From a bacterium (GTDB taxonomy: Bacteria; Bacillota; Bacilli; Lactobacillales; Streptococcaceae), in NCBI GenBank assembly GCA_905221345.1, contig CAJNCW010000009.1:1-59904 (forward strand): DNA of 59,904 bases, read 5' to 3'. Both the position numbers and the translations under genes were made by a program. Below, piece by piece: positions 49,150 through 56,641 of the stretch (position 1 is its first letter; each line of letters begins with the position of its first letter). The notes beneath the pieces were generated by a model that saw only the letters and a list, made by a program, of their open reading frames with translations, was not told the origin of the DNA and ran no database searches.

Positions 49150-50577
49150 TTAGGCAAAGAGCATCTGACGAATCTTTGCCAAATCCTCCATATCCAAGTC
49201 ATTTTTTAAATAATAGACCGGAGTCTGTTCTTTCTTATGAATAGGGTTGTTGGTAATTAACAAATCATAATGTCGACTGGAGTCATAGGCTTCAATGGCA
49301 ATAAAACGATTGTATTCCAAATACCGTTTCAAAATGGCAGCCATCCTAGAAAAGACAAGGAAACCAGATGTCAAATCCAGACCAATCCTCATATGTTGAC
49401 CACCATTTTCTGCCATATACTCTATCAACTGGAGCCATTCCCAGAGAATTTTCTTATCCAAATCCGTCCCCTGATGAAAGGCAGGCAAGATATGAAAAAT
49501 TCTTTCTGCAGTCCCTCTAAAATCATGTTCCATCAGCAAATAGGGATGGCGATTCTCCGTCTGGTATCTGTACTGATCTTGTAAAATATAGCCCTTATAT
49601 AGATAAACTTGACCACAAAGCTGACTAAGTTCATAGGTGACATGGTCCTCTGTGTAGTCCCCCAGCAAATCCTCTTTCTTCATCTCTTGAATCAATTGCG
49701 TCAGCAAATCGGCTAACTGCCCTCCAAAACCAAGGATATACTCCATAGTATGAAGGGGCAAGATACGATGGGAAAGGAGAAATGAAAAGAATACCATCAT
49801 CTCACCATCCTCAGTTCCTAGAGGGATATGTTGCCCAGCAAAAAAGGACGGAGCCTTTCGAAGCAAACGAAGGTAGAAAATATTGTCAAAATACCCCTGC
49901 ATTTTTTCTTCTATGACTTGAAACTGACAGGCGTTAACCCGAAGGCGCTGTTGACTGATATGATTCCAGAGAACCAAGTCTAATTTCTGACCCGAAGACA
50001 AGCTGGCACCGCAGATTTCTTCTAAGCTAGCAATCTCTTGTTTTCTCTCAGCTTTCTGCATGTGACCTTCCCACTCCTGACTGGACCAAATCTTGCGAAA
50101 AAGGCAGAAATAGAAATAGCGAATCTGATGCTCCGGACCTCGCCAACGGCCATTTTGGATGGATAAGTCAAACTCTGACAAAATCTGATTTAGACTAGCT
50201 AAGTGGCGACCAAGCGTGGCCTCGCTAATCATCAATTCTTGAGCCAACTGATGAGCTAGAAACTGTTGGTGATAGAGAAGGTAAACCAAAATTTGGTACT
50301 TAATGGCATTGTCTAGAAACAAGCTCCGAATCTCTCTCCCCTTGGTAGCTGCACCAATAGACAAACGCAGATTTTCATCTTCCAAGTGGATGGTCAACTC
50401 TAGTCCCCTTTCCAAGGCATTTTCGTTAATCAGAGAGATATACTTGGTTAAGGTCGCCTTTGAAAATCCTGTTTCTTCCATGGCTTTCTTGACTGTTGTC
50501 TGCGAATCTTGTAATAGAAAGGAAAGGACTAAAAATTGACCAGATTCTGCTTTTTCCATCAAATCGCCTAAATACAT
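49150..50577 (-). CDS. Mga-like/PRD-type transcriptional regulator
   Basis: 475 residues. Two N-terminal helix-turn-helix domains: one near 20-60 ([23 protein letters not shown]) and an Mga-type one near 105-150 ([23 protein letters not shown]). Large helical domains follow that resemble the PRD-like regions of Mga/AtxA regulators. The C-terminal part may be EIIB-like ([28 protein letters not shown]). It lies just upstream of glpK in the same direction but has its own terminator. The pneumococcal counterpart is SP_2187 as I remember; control of glycerol genes is possible from position only. Confidence 0.75.
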   Translation of the reverse strand: MYLGDLMEKAESGQFLVLSFLLQDSQTTVKKAMEETGFSKATLTKYISLINENALERGLELTIHLEDENLRLSIGAATKGREIRSLFLDNAIKYQILVYLLYHQQFLAHQLAQELMISEATLGRHLASLNQILSEFDLSIQNGRWRGPEHQIRYFYFCLFRKIWSSQEWEGHMQKAERKQEIASLEEICGASLSSGQKLDLVLWNHISQQRLRVNACQFQVIEEKMQGYFDNIFYLRLLRKAPSFFAGQHIPLGTEDGEMMVFFSFLLSHRILPLHTMEYILGFGGQLADLLTQLIQEMKKEDLLGDYTEDHVTYELSQLCGQVYLYKGYILQDQYRYQTENRHPYLLMEHDFRGTAERIFHILPAFHQGTDLDKKILWEWLQLIEYMAENGGQHMRIGLDLTSGFLVFSRMAAILKRYLEYNRFIAIEAYDSSRHYDLLITNNPIHKKEQTPVYYLKNDLDMEDLAKIRQMLFA

Positions 50578-50725
50578 TTGTTACCCCTTTCATTTTCTCC
50601 TACAAGCATAGCATAAATCTTTCAAATGCTGAAATAATCTGTTTCTCATTTCGTTTTAAAGTTGATTTCCTCGTCATTATTCCAGAGAAACAGCAAACAC
50701 ACGGCTCCCCCTTTGGGCATTTTTA

Positions 50726-50734
50726 TGCTAAAAT
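50726..50734 (+). promoter_or_regulatory. Extended -10 promoter of hslO
   Basis: TGCTAAAAT is an extended -10. The ATG follows only 7 bases later, so transcription should start at or next to the start codon. No -35 and no ribosome site are seen. Confidence 0.6.
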
Positions 50735-50741
50735 AGTAGCT

Positions 50742-51614
50742 ATGGATAAAATTATTAAAACTATATCAGAAAGCGGAGCCTTTCGTGCTTTTGTCCTTGA
50801 TAGCACGGAAACCGTCCGCACTGCTCAAGAAAAACATCAAACCCAAGCCAGTTCAACTGTAGCACTTGGGCGTACCCTTATCGCTAGCCAGATTCTCGCA
50901 GCTAATGAAAAAGGAAATACCAAGCTTACAGTTAAGGTGCTGGGTTCTAGCTCTCTAGGTGCTATCATCACCGTCGCTGATACCAAGGGGAACGTCAAAG
51001 GTTACGTTCAAAATCCAGGTGTTGACATCAAAAAAACTGCAACAGGTGAAGTCCTCGTCGGACCTTTTGTTGGAAATGGTCAATTCCTCGTTATCACAGA
51101 CTATGGTACTGGAAATCCCTACAACTCCATGACTCCCCTTATCTCTGGGGAAATCGGTGAAGACTTGGCATACTACCTGACTGAAAGCCAACAAACACCT
51201 TCAGCAGTCGGGCTCAATGTTCTTTTGGATAAAGACGACAAGGTCAAAGTCGCTGGTGGCTTCCTTCTCCAAGTATTGCCAGGGGCCAAGGAAGAAGAGA
51301 TTGCCCGCTTTGAAAAACGCATCCAAGAAATGCCGGCCATCTCAACCCTTCTGGAAAGTGATGACCATATCGAAGCTCTCCTCAAGGCTATTTATGGTGA
51401 CGAATCCTACAAACGTCTATCTGAAGAAGAAATCCGTTTCCAATGTGACTGCAGCAAAGAACGCTTTATGAATGCTCTTGCCAGCCTTCCAAGCTCAGAC
51501 CTTGAGGAAATGAAAGAGGAAGACCACGGGGCAGAAATCACTTGTCAATTCTGCCAAACAACCTATAACTTTGATGAAAACGACCTGGAGGAACTCATTC
51601 GTGACAAATCTTAA
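50742..51614 (+). CDS. hslO: Hsp33 redox-regulated chaperone HslO
   Basis: 290 residues from [14 protein letters not shown]; a longer open frame upstream overlaps the divergent gene and is rejected. The C-terminal zinc/redox centre is Cys235-Asp-Cys237 and Cys268-Gln-Phe-Cys271. Oxidation of these releases zinc and turns on holdase activity. It overlaps dusB by 14 nt, giving a two-gene unit as in pneumococcus (SP_2188-2189). Confidence 0.94.
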   Translation: MDKIIKTISESGAFRAFVLDSTETVRTAQEKHQTQASSTVALGRTLIASQILAANEKGNTKLTVKVLGSSSLGAIITVADTKGNVKGYVQNPGVDIKKTATGEVLVGPFVGNGQFLVITDYGTGNPYNSMTPLISGEIGEDLAYYLTESQQTPSAVGLNVLLDKDDKVKVAGGFLLQVLPGAKEEEIARFEKRIQEMPAISTLLESDDHIEALLKAIYGDESYKRLSEEEIRFQCDCSKERFMNALASLPSSDLEEMKEEDHGAEITCQFCQTTYNFDENDLEELIRDKS

Positions 51615-52581
51615 TACACCTTTTATGATTGGCAATGTTGAGATTCCCAATCGTACTGTTTTAGCACCCATGGCTGGCGTGACCAACTCAGCCTTTCGTA
51701 CCATCGCAAAAGAACTCGGAGCTGGACTCGTTGTAATGGAAATGGTCTCTGACAAGGGAATCCAATACAACAATGAAAAAACCTTGCATATGCTTCATAT
51801 CGACGAAGGTGAAAATCCTGTTTCTATTCAACTTTTTGGTAGCGACGAAGATAGCCTCGCACGCGCAGCAGAATTCATTCAAGAAAACACCAAGACTGAT
51901 ATCGTCGATATCAACATGGGCTGCCCAGTTAACAAAATCGTGAAGAACGAAGCTGGCGCTATGTGGCTCAAGGACCCGGACAAGATCTACTCTATTATCA
52001 ACAAGGTCCAATCTGTCCTTGATATCCCCCTCACTGTCAAAATGCGCACTGGCTGGTCTGATCCATCCCTCGCCGTGGAAAATGCCCTCGCTGCAGAGGC
52101 TGCAGGTGTCTCTGCCCTCGCTATGCATGGCCGTACCCGCGAACAAATGTATACTGGTCACGCAGACCTCGAGACCCTTCACAAGGTTGCTCAAGCTTTG
52201 ACCAAGATTCCATTTATCGCCAATGGTGACATCCGTACGGTACAAGAAGCCAAACAGCGTATCGAAGAAGTCGGTGCTGACGCTGTCATGATTGGTCGCG
52301 CGGCCATGGGAAATCCCTACCTCTTCAACCAGATCAACCACTACTTTGAAACTGGAGAAATTCTCCCTGACTTGACTTTCGAGGACAAGATGAAAATCGC
52401 CTACGAACATTTGAAACGCTTGATTAACCTCAAAGGGGAAAACATAGCCGTTCGTGAATTCCGTGGCCTCGCTCCTCACTACCTTCGGGGAACATCTGGT
52501 GCAGCCAAACTTCGTGGATCCATTTCACAAGCTAGCACTTTAGCAGAGATTGAAGCCCTCTTACAATTAGACAAAGCATAA
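51601..52581 (+). CDS. dusB: tRNA-dihydrouridine synthase DusB
   Basis: 326 residues from a GTG preceded by GGAGG, inside the end of hslO; an ATG at 51625 would remove conserved N-terminal residues. FMN-barrel motifs: [13 protein letters not shown], catalytic Cys in NMGCPVNKI, and [17 protein letters not shown]. It reduces uridine to dihydrouridine in tRNA. Translation is coupled to hslO. Confidence 0.92.
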   Translation: MTNLNTPFMIGNVEIPNRTVLAPMAGVTNSAFRTIAKELGAGLVVMEMVSDKGIQYNNEKTLHMLHIDEGENPVSIQLFGSDEDSLARAAEFIQENTKTDIVDINMGCPVNKIVKNEAGAMWLKDPDKIYSIINKVQSVLDIPLTVKMRTGWSDPSLAVENALAAEAAGVSALAMHGRTREQMYTGHADLETLHKVAQALTKIPFIANGDIRTVQEAKQRIEEVGADAVMIGRAAMGNPYLFNQINHYFETGEILPDLTFEDKMKIAYEHLKRLINLKGENIAVREFRGLAPHYLRGTSGAAKLRGSISQASTLAEIEALLQLDKA

Positions 52582-52584
52582 TAG

Positions 52585-52620
52585 AAAAAACCGTAACTCG
52601 CTTGGAGTTTACGGTTTTTT
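52585..52620. terminator. Bidirectional terminator between dusB and the lipoprotein gene
   Basis: ACCGTAACTC pairs with GAGTTTACGGT, flanked by A6 and T6. Confidence 0.85.
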
Positions 52621-52645
52621 AGCTCCTAGGAAAACCTAGATATTA

Positions 52646-53329
52646 TTATTGAATCAAGGCAACGCTTGAAACTTTACCATCCGCACCTGTTGTAATTTGG
52701 ATGATTTTTCCGCCACCGATTTTGGCATTATACTTACCATCATCAAGTGTGTAAGAGTAGCCTCTGATAGAATAGTTTTCTTTCTTTCCATCTGCAGTTC
52801 CTACTGTAAATTGGCCCCCTGATGAAACCGTAATGGTTTCGCCATTCGCTCCCTTCCAGTTGCCTGCAGCTGCTGAGAAATCACCATCGACCATGGTTAA
52901 AACTCCCTTGTAGCGTTTGTTGTGTTCAGCTTGCTTGTCTTGAAGTTTGCGGTCAGTTGTTGGGTCATAGCTTGACTGGTTAGACTGGGCTTGAGAGCCT
53001 TGCTGAGTTGAAGGCGCCTGAGATGGAGCTTGTTGACTAGGAGCTGCTTGTTCTTGTCCTGATTCAGGTGCTGGTTTCGCTTGTGACTGATCTGCCGTTG
53101 TAGAAGACTGACTAGAAGAGGCCTGAGCCTTTTCAGATGAAGCTGAGCTTGAAGATTTTTGAGTCTTGCTCTCTTTGCTAGAAGAAGCCGCTTTAGAACT
53201 TGATGACTGACTTGTCTTGGCAGAGCTACTGGTTTGAGTGGTTTCATTCTTATTTCCACAAGCTCCCAGTAGCAAGGTAGAAGCCAATACAGTCGCCGCC
53301 ATCAATTTGATATAGGTTTTCTTTTTCAT
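52646..53329 (-). CDS. Ser/Gln-rich lipoprotein with C-terminal DUF6287-like domain
   Basis: 227 residues. The signal peptide ends in the lipobox LLLGACG (Cys24). Residues about 30-125 are low-complexity Ser/Gln/Ala (probably a cell-wall spacer). The last ~85 residues form a small domain (VLTMVDGDFSAAAGNWKGA, GETITVSSGGQF, YNAKIGGGKIIQITTG) that resembles the lipoprotein domain annotated DUF6287; I am not fully sure of that number. Function unknown. It has its own promoter and stands where cbpA and its two-component genes lie in pneumococcus. Confidence 0.75.
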   Translation of the reverse strand: MKKKTYIKLMAATVLASTLLLGACGNKNETTQTSSSAKTSQSSSSKAASSSKESKTQKSSSSASSEKAQASSSQSSTTADQSQAKPAPESGQEQAAPSQQAPSQAPSTQQGSQAQSNQSSYDPTTDRKLQDKQAEHNKRYKGVLTMVDGDFSAAAGNWKGANGETITVSSGGQFTVGTADGKKENYSIRGYSYTLDDGKYNAKIGGGKIIQITTGADGKVSSVALIQ

Positions 53330-53383
53330 CTTTCTACTCCTTTGTAACGTTTTTGAAATATTAAGAAATCTATTTGTAATATA

Positions 53384-53412
53384 ATTGTAACATTAGGCTT
53401 TGAATCTGTCAA
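53384..53412 (-). promoter_or_regulatory. Promoter of the lipoprotein gene
   Basis: Leftward: TTGACA (reverse complement of 53407-53412), 17 bp, TACAAT (reverse complement of 53384-53389). Confidence 0.75.
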
Positions 53413-53522
53413 CTATTTAGAGAAACTATTTTAAACAATTTCTCTCTACTATTTCTATTCGTAATTGAAACGAAAAAATAGAAAATTTTTAAAATTAGAG
53501 TCCTATTTTTACATCACCTTTG

Positions 53523-53560
53523 TGTAATCGCTTGCATTGTGTTAAACAAAGGAATATAAT
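53523..53560 (+). promoter_or_regulatory. Promoter with cre site for the 76-residue membrane protein
   Basis: TTGCAT (53532-53537), 17 bp, TATAAT (53555-53560). TGTAATCGCTTGCA (53523-53536) matches the cre consensus at 13 of 14 positions and overlaps the -35, a position expected for CcpA repression. Confidence 0.75.
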
Positions 53561-53593
53561 AACATTGAAATAGAATATAGGAGGTATGCTCTT

Positions 53594-53824
53594 ATGCTAA
53601 ATAAGTATTACAAGTATCTTCCTTGGTTGATTTTGGGAGCTATTGGCTCTTATCAATCAGCCACTTACTATGCGCGAACTGCATTTGATGTCTTCTATCT
53701 GACTATAATCTTTATGATTGTTTATATCGCTTTGTTATTTTTACATGAGAACTATCTCAAGTATCGATACAAAGACTTCTTTACTCACATATTGAGTAAT
53801 TCTAAGAAAGATAGCCATTCATAA
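53594..53824 (+). CDS. Small two-helix membrane protein, unknown
   Basis: 76 residues after a good ribosome site (ATAGGAGG). Two hydrophobic stretches (YLPWLILGAIGSY and VFYLTIIFMIVYIALLFL) are followed by a basic/Ser tail (YRYKDFF, KKDSHS). I do not recognise the family. The gene is real by promoter, ribosome site and its own terminator, and the promoter carries a cre site, so it should respond to sugar supply. Confidence 0.7.
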   Translation: MLNKYYKYLPWLILGAIGSYQSATYYARTAFDVFYLTIIFMIVYIALLFLHENYLKYRYKDFFTHILSNSKKDSHS

Positions 53825-53842
53825 AAAATGATGATAAATAAA

Positions 53843-53874
53843 GAGGTCGGGAACTTTGTCCCGACCTCACTTTT
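53843..53874. terminator. Bidirectional terminator
   Basis: GAGGTCGGGA pairs with TCCCGACCTC, followed by ACTTTTT. It serves the small membrane protein gene and the convergent NAD operon. Confidence 0.85.
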
Positions 53875-54647
53875 TATTTCAATCGATAGGTTTTTCTTGG
53901 TTTCTTTTTAGGTACTCGTTTGAGTCCGACTTCTTCTACATATTCGCCGTATTTTACGAGAAAGTTATTGCTGACGATTGGGCGACCGGGGTTGATGAGA
54001 TTGACTAGTTCAGTTCCTTCGTAGACAGTGAACTCCTCCTCCAACAGATAAAGGAAGGTCGGATTCCAGTCGAGACGGCCTTGGATTCGTTTGATGGATT
54101 CTTGGATAATGGCATAATGGTCAAAGGCGAAAGCTCTCTCGTCCAGCTCGACTCCCTCAAGGTAGCATTTGCCTGTCTGGAAATCAACATCTACAAAAAC
54201 CACATCCTTGGCATCGTCACCTGCCTGAACCAGTTCTAATGCACGACTAGGTAGGTACACTAAGTGGGCAATGGTCACTGTCCAACCCCGCGGATCACGA
54301 CCGGGGGTCGATACCGTCATCAATTGCTCGATTTTTTCCAAAGGTAGATCGAGATTGACTTCTTCTCTCACCTCGCGTTGACAGGCATGTGCAGCATCTT
54401 CACCCTTATCCATAAAGCCTCCAACCAAGGCCAAACAGTTTTGATAAGGGTGAGCCTTGCGACGGATCAGCAAAAGTTTGATCTTTCCTTCGACAAAGCA
54501 GTAGGCCACCATATCCACCGTCACACTTGGTTTTTCGTATTGAGGGAGTTCCTGCTTGTAGTACCAATCCAAAAACTCCTCCTGACTGGCATGGATTTCA
54601 TAATATTCTTTTTCCGTCATCCCTGCTGGAATCATCGTATCTGCCAT
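53874..54647 (-). CDS. Nudix-domain NrtR-like protein of NAD metabolism
   Basis: 257 residues. A Nudix domain (about 45-175) holds the box GFMDKGEDAAHACQREVREE, in which the usual Gly after REVREE is Asn (VNL), so hydrolase activity may be weakened. A C-terminal winged-helix part (about 185-250: LVNLINPGRPIVSNNFLVKYGEYVEEVG, with a basic end KKKPRKTYRLK) resembles NrtR regulators, which use a Nudix domain to sense ADP-ribose-type NAD products. It is the last gene of nadR-pnuC-nudix, 1 bp after pnuC. It could be a regulator of this operon or an ADP-ribose pyrophosphatase. Confidence 0.75.
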   Translation of the reverse strand: MADTMIPAGMTEKEYYEIHASQEEFLDWYYKQELPQYEKPSVTVDMVAYCFVEGKIKLLLIRRKAHPYQNCLALVGGFMDKGEDAAHACQREVREEVNLDLPLEKIEQLMTVSTPGRDPRGWTVTIAHLVYLPSRALELVQAGDDAKDVVFVDVDFQTGKCYLEGVELDERAFAFDHYAIIQESIKRIQGRLDWNPTFLYLLEEEFTVYEGTELVNLINPGRPIVSNNFLVKYGEYVEEVGLKRVPKKKPRKTYRLK

Positions 54648-54648
54648 C

Positions 54649-55428
54649 TTATGCCTCCTTTCGAACTGCCTTGGTCCATTGGTACCACCCCACTAGACTG
54701 TTGAGTGTGTAAACCCAGTACATCCCTTGGATGTGGATATTTTCACCCCACCAGAGATAAATGCTAAAGAGATTGGTTGCAATCCAGAAAATCCATTGCT
54801 CGCGGTAGAGACGTGTCATCAAGAGTTGACCAACACCATTGGTCGCATCGGTAACACTATCACGGAAAGGGCGAGCGCTATTGATACTTTGGTAAGCCAA
54901 ACCCATACCAATCCAGATAATGGTAGTCAAAGCCAAGTACTTGAGCCAGTCAAGAACAGATAATTTCTTAGCTTCAAAATGGGATTCTTCCGGTTTTTCC
55001 TGTTCATTGATACGATTGGACAGCCAAGCATAGAGACCAATCGGCTGCATGACAAAGAAGTAAACGGTCGTCAAAACTTCTCCATAAAAAGTCGCATTCA
55101 TGGCCAAAATCAAATAGATAGCCGAGTTAATGGCCCCAAAGAGATAATTGCTCGCACGCCCTTCTGCTACCAAGATAACACAGACAATCCCAGTCCAAGA
55201 TGCAAACAAGCTCAGCCAGTCATGACTTTCCGTATTTTGAGTGAATTCCAAGATTAAAGGAACACTTGACAAGGCGATAAGATACAACCACTGGAAAAGA
55301 CTACGGCCGACAAAGAGATCTTTCCAGAGCAGGCGCATGATCCCTGCAAAACCAATCTTACGGGCTTCGGCATGGACATTTTTAAAATTTTCGATAAATT
55401 GTGTGATTTTTTCAGTTAGTTTTTTCAT
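54649..55428 (-). CDS. pnuC: PnuC nicotinamide riboside transporter
   Basis: 259 residues with about seven helices. Family landmarks: SLFASWTGIVCVILVAEGRASNYLFG and the C-terminal NLFSIYLWWGENIHIQGMYWVYTLNSLVGWYQW (quoted parts: NLFSIYLWW, YWVYTLNSLVGW). It imports nicotinamide riboside, which NadR then traps by phosphorylation. It lies 9 bp after nadR. Confidence 0.9.
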   Translation of the reverse strand: MKKLTEKITQFIENFKNVHAEARKIGFAGIMRLLWKDLFVGRSLFQWLYLIALSSVPLILEFTQNTESHDWLSLFASWTGIVCVILVAEGRASNYLFGAINSAIYLILAMNATFYGEVLTTVYFFVMQPIGLYAWLSNRINEQEKPEESHFEAKKLSVLDWLKYLALTTIIWIGMGLAYQSINSARPFRDSVTDATNGVGQLLMTRLYREQWIFWIATNLFSIYLWWGENIHIQGMYWVYTLNSLVGWYQWTKAVRKEA

Positions 55429-55437
55429 ATTTTTCTC

Positions 55438-56496
55438 CTAATCTGCTTGGTAAATGGCATCAATAGCCACTTTTGCTGCTTCATAATTGCCTAGATAATC
55501 CTCCGCTAGATAAACTAAAGGAATAGTCGTTAAGTATCTCTCTCTCATCTGATCCAAATGCTGGGAAAAACTGTAGCGAATGTGGTCTTCTGCCATGGTC
55601 ATATCTCTAAATCCGTCATTGACATAGGAGCCAACAGGTTGCACAAAGAGAATCAAGTCCCATTTTTCCTTGGCCAAGATAGAGGCAAAGAGATTGTCAA
55701 AGGTTTCTCCTGATAAGTCCCCCTGATCCTCAGTCTCCATGTAATAGTCATAGTAACCCTTGGTTACCAAGGAGTTGGTATCAGCTATCACTAGGCCTCG
55801 ATTGGCATTGCTATCGATTAGCTTTGAGGTCTGGTCATACTGTCCCAACAGGAGATAATAATAATCCTTTGGAGTCAATTCATCGTCGCGGACATTGTTT
55901 TTGATCTGGTACTCACGCGCGTATTCCAGACTAACGGGCGCATCGTAATACCTAGCCAAATCCTTTGCTAAAGTAGTCTTCCCATTGCTGGCACTTCCCA
56001 TAATCAAGACTTTCTTTGTAAACTGACGTCGGAAGGGTTGAGCGATGTATTTCCAATATTTGCTTGGATTTTCTCGAATCATAGTCGCTGAGATACCAAA
56101 CTTTCTTTCTTGCAAGACAGTGCCAAATCCACGTTTAGATAGCTCTTGCTGGTATTCTTCTTCTCCCACAAAGAAAGTCAAATCTTGCTGGGTTTGATCA
56201 TAGGAAATCTCCGCTAACATCTGGTCCAACCACTCCTGCCAGCCCATAGGGTAACGGGGAAGGTTGGTCTCATCCAGCTTACAGACAGAGGTCAACTCGT
56301 CATCACGAAAAGCCTCTCGGATATAGCGAAATCGTTTTTGAAGACTTAAACCTACCTGCTCACCTCGGTCTCCCTCGTAGCCTGAAACGACTACCCAGAC
56401 CTGGTCACACTGACGCTTCGCTCGCTGGATCAGATCGATATGCCCTTGATGGAGAGGGGCAAAGGTCCCAAATACCACTGCTGTTTTCTTTTTCAT
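55438..56496 (-). CDS. nadR: NadR, NMN adenylyltransferase / ribosylnicotinamide kinase
   Basis: 352 residues, two enzymes in one chain. The N-terminal nucleotidyltransferase has GTFAPLHQGHIDLIQRA (HxGH motif). The C-terminal kinase has the Walker A GSASNGKTTLA near residue 168. There is no N-terminal helix-turn-helix, so unlike the enteric NadR it is not a repressor. With PnuC it converts nicotinamide riboside to NMN and NAD. First gene of the operon. Confidence 0.92.
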   Translation of the reverse strand: MKKKTAVVFGTFAPLHQGHIDLIQRAKRQCDQVWVVVSGYEGDRGEQVGLSLQKRFRYIREAFRDDELTSVCKLDETNLPRYPMGWQEWLDQMLAEISYDQTQQDLTFFVGEEEYQQELSKRGFGTVLQERKFGISATMIRENPSKYWKYIAQPFRRQFTKKVLIMGSASNGKTTLAKDLARYYDAPVSLEYAREYQIKNNVRDDELTPKDYYYLLLGQYDQTSKLIDSNANRGLVIADTNSLVTKGYYDYYMETEDQGDLSGETFDNLFASILAKEKWDLILFVQPVGSYVNDGFRDMTMAEDHIRYSFSQHLDQMRERYLTTIPLVYLAEDYLGNYEAAKVAIDAIYQAD

Positions 56497-56546
56497 AAAC
56501 GTTTTACCTTTTTATAATTTTTGATATTTTTATTTTCTATGTTTTT

Positions 56547-56574
56547 ATTATATACTATATTTTTGTTTTGTCAA
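56547..56574 (-). promoter_or_regulatory. nadR operon promoter
   Basis: Leftward: TTGACA (reverse complement of 56569-56574), 16 bp, TATAAT (reverse complement of 56547-56552). The leader is very AT-rich; I could not define an operator. Confidence 0.75.
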
Positions 56575-56605
56575 TAGTTTTTTATCATTTTTTATAAAAA
56601 AGTAG

Positions 56606-56635
56606 CAAAAAAGAATCAGGTTTTCTCCTGATTCT
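56606..56635 (-). terminator. Terminator of ctsR-clpC
   Basis: AGAATCAGG pairs with CCTGATTCT, and the leftward transcript ends in T residues. Confidence 0.8.
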
Positions 56636-56641
56636 CTATTT

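Noticed and set aside
50496..50741. Longer hslO reading frame beginning at 50496
   Set aside because: It overlaps the divergent Mga-like gene, and the conserved Hsp33 N-terminus begins at 50742.
56503..56516. cre site before nadR
   Set aside because: The ACGTTT core is present but only about 10 of 14 positions match, below what I accept elsewhere in this window.
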